Positions 35,479 through 44,270 of a DNA stretch of 64,000 nt are shown here, piece after piece. The position numbers and the translations under genes were made by a program. The DNA is taken from assembly GCF_036244895.1 (NCBI RefSeq), contig NZ_BQKE01000001.1, forward strand, positions 2,728,001 to 2,792,000, written 5' to 3'. The DNA comes from Persicobacter diffluens (lineage in GTDB: Bacteria > Bacteroidota > Bacteroidia > Cytophagales > Cyclobacteriaceae). Each line of letters begins with the position of its first letter. The first letter of the stretch is position 1. The notes below the pieces were generated by a model. The model saw nothing but the letters and a program-made list of their open reading frames with translations. It was not told the DNA's origin and ran no database searches.

Positions 35479-36312
35479 ATGAAAGTTATTGCTATTAAAA
35501 TACTTGGCATCGTTCTTTTAAGCACATTTTTGTTCAGTTGCCAATCTAGTGAAGACAGTCCGGTCTATTCCACTGACTTAAACTCCGCCTCCTTTCAGGA
35601 TGAAGAAATGGCTGAAGCAATTTTCAATAAGCTGGAAAACACTGCTGAAGAAGCACTCCTTGCTGAAGACAATCTTAGAATTACTGGCAATGGCGCCGCT
35701 CTTGATTTAGCCCTGGATGAAAAAAATAAAGTAGTCACCATTGATTATGGAGATGGATGGACCGATAGAAACGGGGATATTCGTAAAGGAAAAATCATTA
35801 TTCAATATGAAGGAAATCGAAAAGAGCGTTATCGCTCTAAAACCATCCGCCCGGAAAATTTCTCAATAAATGATTTCCAAATAGAAGGTATTCGTAGCAA
35901 AAGCTGGGATGGCATTAACAAAAAATTTACGATCAAGCTTACAGCTGGCCAGATCAGCAGTCCGGATGGTTGGAGCATTAGCAGAACTGCCCAGTGGGAA
36001 GTGCTGGAGTTTCAAAATGAAGAAGAGGGTTTTGAAAGACACCGTAGCGGGCAAGCCGAAGGCATCAACCGACTAGGGCACCGATATTTAATCAGCATAG
36101 AAGAGCCCCTCGTTTACAAATCACTTTGTACCGCTATTTCCTGGCGATTCCCGGTAGCGGGCATCAAACAAAAAACGATTTTCACCTCAGAAACCGCATC
36201 AGAAACACGCACTATTGACTATGGAGATGGCAGCTGTGACCGGGAGGCCACCATAACTCAGCCTGATGGGAGCCAGACCACTTTCAGTCAAAAGAAAAAA
36301 ATTTACCAATAA
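35479..36312 (+). CDS. Hypothetical lipoprotein with duplicated TIDYGDG motif, 277 aa
   Basis: A lipoprotein signal (MKVIAIKILGIVLLSTFLFSCQSS, lipidated Cys) is followed by a beta-rich region. It contains VVTIDYGDGWTDRNGDIRKGKI near residue 91, and a second, shorter copy, RTIDYGDGSCDREATI, near the C-terminus. This architecture resembles a widespread but functionally unassigned group of Bacteroidota lipoproteins; the assignment is by memory. It is preceded by repeat R1a and is probably monocistronic. Confidence 0.75.
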   Translation: MKVIAIKILGIVLLSTFLFSCQSSEDSPVYSTDLNSASFQDEEMAEAIFNKLENTAEEALLAEDNLRITGNGAALDLALDEKNKVVTIDYGDGWTDRNGDIRKGKIIIQYEGNRKERYRSKTIRPENFSINDFQIEGIRSKSWDGINKKFTIKLTAGQISSPDGWSISRTAQWEVLEFQNEEEGFERHRSGQAEGINRLGHRYLISIEEPLVYKSLCTAISWRFPVAGIKQKTIFTSETASETRTIDYGDGSCDREATITQPDGSQTTFSQKKKIYQ

Positions 36313-36511
36313 GAGCGTTTTTAAAAGCACCCCATCCGGCGGCAAATCCGGATTATTGGAAGCGATATTGGATAATTGCTCAATCAAAGCGCTGCTATTC
36401 TCTCAAAATAATCCTTTATCGCTTCTGTAATAATCAAATTTTCACTGCGAATTTTGGCTTTTGAACACGCCTTAAGCATAACCGGATGCTTGCCTTCGGG
36501 GGAGCATCCTA

Positions 36512-39124
36512 TTACAGCACATCTAACACCAATCGCCAACCACAGGAGGGCTTCTCTCCTGCTTCAAAGCCCATTACTCCTTCTACAGATATTAAACCCA
36601 AAATCTGCCTTAAGCCATAAGTCACTTCCATATAATGATTGAGCTGCGGGTTTTTCATATAATGAAAACCAATATTTTCCGAGATTAAGCTTTTATTTAG
36701 TAAAGGCAAACGCTTCAACAATAGTCGCTGAGAAGTATAATGAAAATGTCCCTCGACGAAATAATCGTCCATACCATATTTGTAATAGGGCAATAACCTG
36801 AAGGCCTCATCCACATTGGAAATCATCAACTCAAAATGACGGGTGTTGGAATAGTATAAATCCGCCAAAGACATTTTTGAGTTATTCAAAAAGGCGCCAG
36901 CCTTTACACCGTATTTAAAGGAATCTAAAAATCCCAAATCCACCTGCTGATTGACTCCCAGGGAAAGAAAGTCATAATCAATGTCCGTGGAAAATCCCTT
37001 TTTATAGTGAAGCCCAATGGTGGGATACTTAGACCTCACATGCCTTTTCACGCCCTTTTTTGAATAATAATAACGGTGTCGGGGCGTGTAATCCAGTTGA
37101 AGCGCTACAATATTCACCTGATGATCAAACATCTCCTCTTCTTCTCGCCCCACCACAAGCGGCTTATTATCGGTGATTTCCGTCCGACTTTTTTCAAAAA
37201 GGGTATTGGTGGTAGTATTCTGCAAAGCATGTCGGTTTTGAAATTCATAACCGATCTTCAACATCAAACCATTGACCAACTCATAATCATGATCTATTTT
37301 AAAATATTGCTTTTCATAGATTTTCAAATAATTCAAGCCAAAAAACAAAGTGGAAATATCATTCTCGAATTCAAACATGCCCCCTGAAGCATTAAAATCC
37401 TGCGTCCATTGCCCCACTGCGATTTGATATTTCCCAAAACGCTGAGGAGCATAATGATGTCGAAACAAAAGGTCTCCTAAAAAGGCTCCACGGGAAAAAG
37501 TAAACCCATAGTCGGCCTGAAGGTAAATCCGCGATCCATCCTCATAATTTTTTGTCCAGTCAATTCCGGAAAATAGTTTAATCCCATCCACGGTATTATA
37601 GTGGATCCCCTTTAATATACCGTGATAATTCAGCACACTGTTATTATCCGGATATCGATAATTTCCCCCCAGGATTATATCTTTAAGATGAAATTTCATC
37701 TGAGCGGCCTTAACAGAATCTTTGTAGGCTGGTGTACTGGTAATGGCTTCCACACTATCTTTCTCCGAAAAGCTCTCCAGTTCTGCGGAAGTCAAAGAGA
37801 CCGGCCGAATGGTATTCCAATAATCATCATTCTTTTTAGTAGCCAGAGAATCCACTTTTACGCCTGACTTTATTTCCAATGGCGGACGCTCTTCCTCTTT
37901 TTTAGCTTCCTTCTCCACCAAACGCTGTAATTTTCGCATCTCTCTATTGCTCAAATTATCCTGCGCCATCAGGTCCTGTATCTTGCTTTCATTTTTATTC
38001 AGTTGTGCTTCCTCAGAAGCAGAAGCAACTTCCTCCTGTTCCTTCACCAAGACCGGCTTTGGCAACACCTGTTGAATTTGTGCCTGAATATCCGCATCAG
38101 GAACAATTTCATAATCACTTAAAGCCGCCAGATAATTAAAAGACATCTTCACACCGACCACACTCAAGTCTCCCGAAAACTCCAGAGATTTGGGCATCCA
38201 GATTTGATCTGTTTCCGGTGCATAAAGCTGCTTCACCCGAATATCTCCAACACTCAGGGCCACCGTTAAATCCGTAGAATGAAGAAACCAGGCATCCTCC
38301 ACAATAAAAATATGCCCCCGGTAATACTGTTGTCCTTTTTGCTTAGGGATGACCTTGATTTTATTCACCTGCATTCCCCTGTCCTCAAACAAACCCTCGT
38401 ACTCAAATTTATAATAGCGGAAAGCCATTCGGGAAAGTGGCGATATAAAATCTGCAGTTTGGTCATCATACAAGCTGGCGGTCACAAATTCCATAGGGTC
38501 GACCTGATTATCAGCATCCGGAATACTGGTACGATAAGACAACACCTTTTGCTCATAGGTATTGGGCTGACTGAATTTCACCTCCGAAACGGATTCCATC
38601 ACCAGCTGTTTGTTGATAAAACGCTCCACCTCCTCATCATCCATGGCCATCTTTAATAACTTCGGCACCTTCTTCACAATACCTGAACCCTTGGTATAGG
38701 CCTTCACTTCATAAGATTTCACCAGCCTTTTATAATACTGCGCCATGCCAATCGCCTTTCGCATTATATAATAAGCAGGATCCTCCGTATTAGCTCGAAT
38801 ATTTATGCCTGTCAGGGTAATGACCTGCTCCTGCATTTTCACATCCAGCCGTTGATCTCCATTCAACACTACTCCTTTCATCTCCAGTGCATATCCCAAA
38901 TATTGAAATTGGATGCGATGCTCACCTCCGGCTAGCCATAATTCATAATAGCCCTCTCCGTTGGTATGGGTTCCGGCACGCTCGCCAATCACCCCAATGG
39001 TGACATTCGGTAATTTTTCTCCTTCAGGAGTTAAAACATAACCACTAATTTTGTAATCTTGAGCTAAAGAAGGAATGACCATGGCGAAGTAACACAAAAC
39101 GCCCATGAATAATCGAAACGGCAT
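36512..39124 (-). CDS. DUF5686 protein with N-terminal carboxypeptidase-regulatory-like domain, 870 aa
   Basis: A signal peptide (to about residue 21) is followed by a CarboxypepD_reg-like beta-sandwich (about 23-100, ISGYVLTPEGEKLPNVTIGV). The DUF5686 region and a long C-terminal beta-barrel-like part with alternating aromatic strands come next. A charged linker (about 370-440) separates them. Proteins of this type are outer-membrane associated and common in Bacteroidota, with unproven function; the fold resembles TonB-dependent or BamA-like barrels. The start at 39124 directly precedes the signal peptide. It is divergent from the SprT-like gene and probably monocistronic. Confidence 0.9.
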   Translation of the reverse strand: MPFRLFMGVLCYFAMVIPSLAQDYKISGYVLTPEGEKLPNVTIGVIGERAGTHTNGEGYYELWLAGGEHRIQFQYLGYALEMKGVVLNGDQRLDVKMQEQVITLTGINIRANTEDPAYYIMRKAIGMAQYYKRLVKSYEVKAYTKGSGIVKKVPKLLKMAMDDEEVERFINKQLVMESVSEVKFSQPNTYEQKVLSYRTSIPDADNQVDPMEFVTASLYDDQTADFISPLSRMAFRYYKFEYEGLFEDRGMQVNKIKVIPKQKGQQYYRGHIFIVEDAWFLHSTDLTVALSVGDIRVKQLYAPETDQIWMPKSLEFSGDLSVVGVKMSFNYLAALSDYEIVPDADIQAQIQQVLPKPVLVKEQEEVASASEEAQLNKNESKIQDLMAQDNLSNREMRKLQRLVEKEAKKEEERPPLEIKSGVKVDSLATKKNDDYWNTIRPVSLTSAELESFSEKDSVEAITSTPAYKDSVKAAQMKFHLKDIILGGNYRYPDNNSVLNYHGILKGIHYNTVDGIKLFSGIDWTKNYEDGSRIYLQADYGFTFSRGAFLGDLLFRHHYAPQRFGKYQIAVGQWTQDFNASGGMFEFENDISTLFFGLNYLKIYEKQYFKIDHDYELVNGLMLKIGYEFQNRHALQNTTTNTLFEKSRTEITDNKPLVVGREEEEMFDHQVNIVALQLDYTPRHRYYYSKKGVKRHVRSKYPTIGLHYKKGFSTDIDYDFLSLGVNQQVDLGFLDSFKYGVKAGAFLNNSKMSLADLYYSNTRHFELMISNVDEAFRLLPYYKYGMDDYFVEGHFHYTSQRLLLKRLPLLNKSLISENIGFHYMKNPQLNHYMEVTYGLRQILGLISVEGVMGFEAGEKPSCGWRLVLDVL

Positions 39125-39231
39125 AAGTAGATTTTGAAAAAGATGAAGAAAGCTGTTGCTACAGGCTGATGATTACTATTTTCGGGAGATTTCCACTTAT
39201 ATCCAATTTTATATTCTAAAAACATAAATCA

Positions 39232-40086
39232 TTGAGCGTAAAAAAACTGACCGATCTAATTCAAAGCTATATTCCTAAAGCAGCCCTTCCGCTGATTGGT
39301 CAGCTATGGGAACAATTACCCTTTGGTTTGCACATCAAAAACAAAAGAGAAAGTAAACTGGGGGACTTCCGTAACCATCCTAAATATGGACCAACCATCA
39401 CCATCAATCACAACCTGAGTCATTCTCAGTTTTTATTAACGCTGGTGCATGAAATTGCCCACCATTACTGTTTTGAGCAATACAACCGAAAAGGGATTCA
39501 AATAAAACCCCACGGAGTAGAATGGAAGCAAACCTTCCAACAGCTCATGCAGCCCTTTTTAATCCCGGAGATTTATAGCGAACCCTTATTATCGGTTTTA
39601 AAAAATCATATGAAAAACCCTGCGGCCTCTTCCGGGCGCGACCCCGAATTATATAAATTACTTCGTGGACCGGTAAATGAGCAAGAGCGTATGGAAGAAG
39701 GTTTTTGGATACTTGAAAATATGGAAATTGGGGACTGCTTTGTTCACCGCAAAAAATGCTACCGAATTATCGATCGAAGAAATTCCAAAGTCATCGCCCG
39801 AAATATTCAAAATGCAAAAGTTTACAATTTCATTGCAGGCGCTGAGGTCTTCAAAATAGAAGACCAGGAATTATTAGAAAAAATTATAACCAAGGATCAA
39901 CAGTCATCAGCTCAAATAAAGGCACTCTCAACCGGCCCAAAGGTAGGGGAAATCCCCAATGGAACGGTCTTTTCTTACAACAAGGTCAAATTCCGAAAAA
40001 TAAAAAACAACCGAACGCGTTGTATTGCGGAAGAAATACACACCGGAAAGCATTATTCCTTTCACATGGAAACCGTTCTGAAGTAA
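39232..40086 (+). CDS. SprT-like zinc metallopeptidase with duplicated C-terminal domain, 284 aa
   Basis: The N-terminal SprT-like domain has the zinc motif in LVHEIAHHYCFEQY (about residues 75-88) and a third ligand region in PHGVEWKQTF. The C-terminal region lacks the zinc ribbon of classical SprT. It instead holds two similar ~50-residue units: one around MEIGDCFVHRKKCYRIIDRR and one around GEIPNGTVFSYNKVKFRKIK, each ending with a YxF pattern. The only possible initiation codon after the upstream in-frame stop (39217) and before the domain is TTG at 39232. SprT-type proteins are linked to DNA-protein crosslink repair in eukaryotes; the bacterial role is not established. Confidence 0.85.
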   Translation: MSVKKLTDLIQSYIPKAALPLIGQLWEQLPFGLHIKNKRESKLGDFRNHPKYGPTITINHNLSHSQFLLTLVHEIAHHYCFEQYNRKGIQIKPHGVEWKQTFQQLMQPFLIPEIYSEPLLSVLKNHMKNPAASSGRDPELYKLLRGPVNEQERMEEGFWILENMEIGDCFVHRKKCYRIIDRRNSKVIARNIQNAKVYNFIAGAEVFKIEDQELLEKIITKDQQSSAQIKALSTGPKVGEIPNGTVFSYNKVKFRKIKNNRTRCIAEEIHTGKHYSFHMETVLK

Positions 40087-40089
40087 AGA

Positions 40090-40656
40090 TCAGCCCAAAC
40101 GTTTTCTCACCAATGCTTCCACTTGCCGCATCAGCTGCAATGGAGGCTTGGTCCTCCAATTGTCAATCATTAAATCTTGCCCGATTACGATAAATTCATC
40201 CAGGTTAAACTTTTCCCATTCTTCCGTGACATGGGCTCGAAAATTAAGCGCGGCAATCCAGCCTTCCTCCACCTCTTCAAACCACTCTTCATAATAGGCA
40301 TCATCCGAACCGTGAAAATTCATCACAAATTCTCCTACCAGCAGGAACTTTCGAATCCCTGAGGATATAAAATACTCCAAAATATTACGTTTCAACACCA
40401 TGATATCATTATGCAGGGCATCATTCCACTCACCAATAAATTCCAATATCACAATCCCTTGTTCATAATTTGCGTATAAAACCTTTATGAACAATGTCTC
40501 CGATCCTATATTATCCCATGCAGGATCAATATAATAGCCATAGATAGTTTCAGAATATAAGTCATAATTATAAACCTTCTCATAAAAAGGCGAGTTCGGA
40601 TCTTGAGAAGAGTTATAAAAAGCATGCCAACCGTTGTAAGGCTCTAAATCGTCCAT
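40090..40656 (-). CDS. Acidic hypothetical cytoplasmic protein, 188 aa
   Basis: I do not recognise the family. The protein is acidic and rich in Tyr and Trp, with no signal peptide or membrane helix. Conserved-looking stretches include GIVILEFIGEWNDALHNDIMVLKRNILE and KFLLVGEFVMNFHGSDDAYYEEWFEEVEEGWIAALNFRAHV. The stop lies 3 bases from the convergent SprT-like stop. Its start region is divergent from the DUF3332 gene. Confidence 0.7.
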   Translation of the reverse strand: MDDLEPYNGWHAFYNSSQDPNSPFYEKVYNYDLYSETIYGYYIDPAWDNIGSETLFIKVLYANYEQGIVILEFIGEWNDALHNDIMVLKRNILEYFISSGIRKFLLVGEFVMNFHGSDDAYYEEWFEEVEEGWIAALNFRAHVTEEWEKFNLDEFIVIGQDLMIDNWRTKPPLQLMRQVEALVRKRLG

Positions 40657-40674
40657 TTTTTATATTAAATTTAT

Positions 40675-40707
40675 TTTGTGAATAATAAGAACTTGAACTA
40701 CCTTTTG
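40675..40707 (+). promoter_or_regulatory. Probable Bacteroidota-type promoter of the DUF3332 gene
   Basis: TTTG (40675-40678) is followed after 20 bases by TACCTTTTG (40699-40707). This resembles the TTTG/TAnnTTTG pair of the Bacteroidota primary sigma factor, with one extra T, and lies about 45 bases before ATG 40751. Confidence 0.5.
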
Positions 40708-40750
40708 CAAAATTGAGTCAATCGATTCACTAAATCTTAATTTCAATTAA

Positions 40751-41335
40751 ATGTTTATGAAAAAGCTTTCGACCATTCTACTGGCAGTTTTCATGATGAG
40801 TGCCGGACTTGTGCAAACCAGCTGCTACGGCCCTTTTAAATTAACTACAAAACTGTGGAACTGGAACGGCCAGGTGGGAGATAAATTTATCAACGCCCTG
40901 CTTTTCTTCGGATTAAACATCATTCCGGTTTATGGTGTAACCGTATTCCTGGATGCCATCATCTTTAACTCCATTGAATTCTGGGGTGGCAACAATCCTA
41001 TTTCCATGGGACCGGGCGAGATCGAAGAACGTGTAGTGGAAGGGGAAAACAGTACTTATAAATTAACCGCTTCCCAAAACCGCTATGACATTGAAGTAAT
41101 TGCCGGGGAACATAAAGGAGCCAAAGGGGCCTTTGTATTCTCGAAAAAAGACAAATCCTGGACTTGGGAAGAAAATGGCACCTCTGAAGTAATCATGCAA
41201 ATGAGTGGAGACGAAAATAACCCAATGATCCAATTTCTGCCTGAAACAGCCCATGCCTTCTCCATGAATTTTACAGAAATGGAAGCCGCACAGAAAAGAG
41301 GTTTTAGAGGAACGGAGTTAGTTTCTAACCATTAA
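40751..41335 (+). CDS. DUF3332 family lipoprotein, 194 aa
   Basis: A lipoprotein signal (MKKLSTILLAVFMMSAGLVQTSCYG) is followed by the family-typical CYGPFKLTTKLWNWNGQVGDKF stretch and two hydrophobic segments (about residues 48-75). A beta-rich tail follows. The function is unknown. Initiation may be at 40751 (MFMKK) or the next Met at 40757. It has its own promoter-like pair and terminator. Confidence 0.85.
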   Translation: MFMKKLSTILLAVFMMSAGLVQTSCYGPFKLTTKLWNWNGQVGDKFINALLFFGLNIIPVYGVTVFLDAIIFNSIEFWGGNNPISMGPGEIEERVVEGENSTYKLTASQNRYDIEVIAGEHKGAKGAFVFSKKDKSWTWEENGTSEVIMQMSGDENNPMIQFLPETAHAFSMNFTEMEAAQKRGFRGTELVSNH

Positions 41336-41406
41336 TGGATTTGGTAGTTATAAAGACATAACCCCCTAGATGGGTAAATCCCAATTTGACAAAAGGTCAA
41401 AAAAAT

Positions 41407-41442
41407 GGCAGTGATTTAATCGAAATCACTGCCTTTTTATTT
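41407..41442 (+). terminator. Terminator of the DUF3332 gene
   Basis: A perfect 11-bp stem GGCAGTGATTT/AAATCACTGCC with a 5-base loop runs into TTTTTATTT. Confidence 0.93.
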
Positions 41443-41547
41443 AGTAATGATTTGAAGCAAATTTATCCGCATGATGCGCCACTGAGTTCAAAAAATCACT
41501 TTAAACTTAATTCTCATCATTTTGGAGTAGCCGACCGGTTTTCTAAT

Positions 41548-41675
41548 CGCCCAAATTGTGGAAAACTTGCTTTCTCCTCATCCTTCTGCTTTCTGGAAAA
41601 AAGAAATAGGTCTAATCCCATTATTTCCGTATCCTGCAGCCGAACACGGCTTGGAGCACGCATCACTCGACTTAA
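41548..41675. repeat. Dispersed repeat family R1, copy b
   Basis: It begins CGCCCAAATTGTGGAAAACT and continues with CTTTCTCCTCATCCTTCTG, GAAATAGGTCTAATCCC and CCTGCAGCCGAACACGG. The order is the same as in R1a and R1c, with scattered substitutions and small gaps. Confidence 0.65.
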
Positions 41676-41730
41676 TGAATTGACTCAAAGTACCTTCACT
41701 AAGAACTTGGAATTAATAATCAGGATCAAA

Positions 41731-42273
41731 TTACCACATAAACTCCAAAGGGATAATGGCCTTAGTGGAATCCCACATGATCAACCAATTGGCTTTCCCA
41801 TCTTCCATATTCTCAAACTCCATCGTCAGTGGCTCATAAATCGACTCCAACTGCTCAGCGGATACACTCACTCTCAGCACATCATCCTCCTCCTTATATT
41901 CATAAGAACCCCACTGGCCTAAATCATTGTTAAAGATAATGGTCCAGTTGTCCTCATTAGGGATGGTAAACAAAGAATAAGTTCCCGCCTTCAATATTTT
42001 ACCGGCCACCCGAACATCACCTGTCAGGGTCACTTCCGTGGCTTCATTGGCTCCTGTTCTCCATACCTTACCGTAAGGCACCAATGTCCCAAACAACTCC
42101 CGATCCCTCTTGTGTGGACGACCATAAGTAATCTTCACATAGGTATCGTGCTCTTTAAACGTTACTACCGCCAATGGACTTACCCTCGGTTTTAAAGCCT
42201 CCTGCGCTAAGCCATCTGTTGCCCACAAAGACAAAATCATTACCACCACGGCCAAAATGCTATTTTTCATCAT
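41731..42273 (-). CDS. DUF2911 family secreted protein, 180 aa
   Basis: A signal peptide (MMKNSILAVVVMILSLWATDGLAQ) precedes a DUF2911 domain with the hallmark stretches VKITYGRPHKRDRELFG, VPYGKVWRTGANEATEVTLTGDV and GTYSLFTIP. These proteins are common in Bacteroidota envelopes and have no proven function. The start is ATG 42273 or 42270; an in-frame ATG at 42345 would add 24 residues ahead of the signal. It is divergent from the deaminase gene. Confidence 0.9.
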   Translation of the reverse strand: MMKNSILAVVVMILSLWATDGLAQEALKPRVSPLAVVTFKEHDTYVKITYGRPHKRDRELFGTLVPYGKVWRTGANEATEVTLTGDVRVAGKILKAGTYSLFTIPNEDNWTIIFNNDLGQWGSYEYKEEDDVLRVSVSAEQLESIYEPLTMEFENMEDGKANWLIMWDSTKAIIPLEFMW

Positions 42274-42416
42274 TGATAGATTTGTTTTTAAAAAGGTCAG
42301 AATTAATTTGAGCAAAATTTTATTATTGAAAAATAAGAAGACCACTTCAGTACCGCAATTTTTCCGAAACAGAAAAACAGTATTTTTTATGAGCGGTACT
42401 CAAACAAACAAATTTT

Positions 42417-42911
42417 ATGAGCAGGCCCAATTTCGATGACATCTATATGGAGCTGGCACTCAACATTGCCCGTCGATCCCATTGTATCAAAAAACATGTT
42501 GGCGCAGTACTGGCCAAAGACACCCGAATTATCTCAATTGGCTATAATGGCCCACCGGCAGGAACCCACAATTGCGATGAAGAGTTTCCGGGAACGGGTT
42601 GTTCCAGAGACTCCAAAGGAAGTTGTTCTTTGGCCATTCACGCGGAGCAAAATGCGATTCTTTATGCAGTAAAAAACAAATCGGATGTAGAAGGTTCCAC
42701 ATTATATGTGACCCTTGCCCCCTGCCTGCCTTGTGCCAGAATTATTTATAGCGCCGGTATTAAAAAAGTGATTTATTATAAATCCTATGCAGAATATAAG
42801 GGCTTACCTTGTGATGAGGGTGTGGACTTCCTGAGAAAATTCGGCATTGATATCCATAAATATGAAGGAGCCCCTTTTTTAGAAAAAGAAAAACTGGATC
42901 CGCTAATTTAA
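42417..42911 (+). CDS. dCMP deaminase-like zinc enzyme, 164 aa
   Basis: This is a cytidine/deoxycytidylate deaminase family protein. The zinc site is visible as HAEQNAI and PCLPCARIIYSAGI. Further cysteines in HNCDEEFPGTGC and GSC form the second, structural zinc site seen in phage T4-type dCMP deaminases. It would convert dCMP to dUMP for thymidylate synthesis. ComE-like competence deaminases share the fold, so a late-competence annotation is an alternative. The ATG at 42417 gives MSRPNFDDIYMELA, consistent with the family. Confidence 0.9.
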   Translation: MSRPNFDDIYMELALNIARRSHCIKKHVGAVLAKDTRIISIGYNGPPAGTHNCDEEFPGTGCSRDSKGSCSLAIHAEQNAILYAVKNKSDVEGSTLYVTLAPCLPCARIIYSAGIKKVIYYKSYAEYKGLPCDEGVDFLRKFGIDIHKYEGAPFLEKEKLDPLI

Positions 42912-42996
42912 GCCTTTCTATTTACCTGCAGATTCAAAAAAAGCAAAGGGTTTATTATCAGTAAATATTAGGTGACTCGACTAATTGTTCAATAAG

Positions 42997-43122
42997 CTTG
43001 AATTCGGAAAAATTGATTTCTCCACATTCATCTGCTTTGTTGCAAAAAATTCGCAACAGGAAAAATTCCTTCATTTCCTTGTCTTGCAGGTAAACAAGGA
43101 TTTAAACTTGCATCATTAGACA
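42997..43122. repeat. Dispersed repeat family R1, copy c
   Basis: It begins CTTGAATTCGGAAAAATTG and continues with ATTTCTCCACATTCATCTG, CAACAGGAAAAATTCC, TTGCAGGTAAACAAGG and TTTAAACTTGCATCATTAGAC. The blocks are collinear with R1a and R1b. It occupies the gap between the deaminase gene and the murB terminator. Confidence 0.65.
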
Positions 43123-43128
43123 TAGCCT

Positions 43129-43164
43129 GAAAAAAAAGAAACAAGGGATCCTCTCCCCTGTTTC
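43129..43164 (-). terminator. Terminator of murB
   Basis: On the reverse strand GAAACAGGGG/CCCTTGTTTC arms (one mismatch) precede a run of Ts, 17 bases after the murB stop. Confidence 0.75.
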
Positions 43165-43180
43165 TTCTTGCTCCTTTTTT

Positions 43181-44197
43181 CTAAATGATATTCACCTCCG
43201 GCTCAATCTCTACCCCAAATTTCTCCAGGACGGAGGCTTGTATTTTTTTGGCCAATTGATAAATAGCCTTCCCATTATTCCCTCCGAAATTCACCAAAAC
43301 CAGGGCCTGCTTTTCATGAACGCCTATATTTCCTTCCCGGTAACCTTTCCATCCTGCCTGATCTATTAAAAAGCCCGCAGCAATTTTCACCTTTCCAACT
43401 CCTGCCGGATAACCGCCCATTTGAGGATAATCCTGTTGAAGGCTTTCAAAAAGTGCTGTGGAGATCACCGGATTTTTAAAGAAACTCCCTCCATTCCCAA
43501 TCTCCGCCGGATCCGGCAATTTGGATTGACGAATATGAATCACCGCCTCCGCAATCGCTTTCAAGGACAACTCCCTCACTCCCTGTTCTTCCAAAGTCTG
43601 CTGAATAGCCCCATAAGTGGTATTAAAATTGGGCCTTTTATTCAATTTGAATGTCACATTCACAATAATGAACTTCCCCTTTGCCCACCGTTTAAAAATA
43701 GAATCACGATAGCCAAATTCGCAATCCGCATGGTGGAAAGTTTTAAGCTCACCACTTTCCACTTCCACGGCCTCCAGGGACTCAAAAACATCTTTTAACT
43801 CCACACCATAAGCCCCAATATTCTGAATGGGTGCAGCACCTACAGAACCCGGAATCAGTGACATGTTCTCTACCCCGGCCCAATTTTGTTCAATACAATA
43901 CAGCACGAAATCATGCCAAACCTCTCCGGCGCCCACTTTCACCCAAACATGCTCCTCATCCTCCTGTAACAGTTCCCGGCCCCTGATTTGATTTTGAACC
44001 ACCAAACCTTCATACCTCTCCGTAAAAAGCACATTACTCCCTCCGCCCAACATCATGGAAGGATGCGATTGATACACCTCTTCCTTGATTAACTGCTGAA
44101 CTTCCGCCACTGAGGATACGGAAGTAAAAAAAGCCGTTTCTTCGGCCACTCCAAAAGTATTTAAACCCAAAAGGGAAAAGTTGGTCTTTATGGTCAT
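43181..44197 (-). CDS. murB: UDP-N-acetylenolpyruvoylglucosamine reductase
   Basis: MurB reduces the enolpyruvyl group with NADPH and FAD to make UDP-MurNAc for peptidoglycan. The 338-residue protein is the type I (E. coli-like) form. It shows the FAD-binding stretches MLGGGSNVLF and LIPGSVGAAPIQNIGAYG. The YRDSIFK loop is type I, the catalytic Ser region is GNGGSFFKNP, and the C-terminal Glu is in VEIEPEVNII. The start at 44197 gives MTIKTNFSLLGLNTFGV, matching the family N-terminus. It is preceded by dprA on the same strand with a 73-base gap. Confidence 0.96.
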   Translation of the reverse strand: MTIKTNFSLLGLNTFGVAEETAFFTSVSSVAEVQQLIKEEVYQSHPSMMLGGGSNVLFTERYEGLVVQNQIRGRELLQEDEEHVWVKVGAGEVWHDFVLYCIEQNWAGVENMSLIPGSVGAAPIQNIGAYGVELKDVFESLEAVEVESGELKTFHHADCEFGYRDSIFKRWAKGKFIIVNVTFKLNKRPNFNTTYGAIQQTLEEQGVRELSLKAIAEAVIHIRQSKLPDPAEIGNGGSFFKNPVISTALFESLQQDYPQMGGYPAGVGKVKIAAGFLIDQAGWKGYREGNIGVHEKQALVLVNFGGNNGKAIYQLAKKIQASVLEKFGVEIEPEVNII

Positions 44198-44270
44198 ATC
44201 AAAATCAATTATGGGCGCAATTTAGGGAACCCACCGAATATTTCCCACTTCATGAAATGTTCTTGCTGAT

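Larger units (their letters stand above)
41336..41730. other. Spacer with terminator and repeat R1b
   Basis: This 395-base gap contains the DUF3332 terminator on the left and repeat copy R1b (41548-41675). An apparent forward frame across it (41386-41922) runs into the antisense of the next gene and is not convincing. Confidence 0.6.

Noticed and set aside
41386..41922. 178-codon forward frame
   Set aside because: It starts before a perfect terminator hairpin, crosses repeat R1b and continues antisense to the DUF2911 gene.
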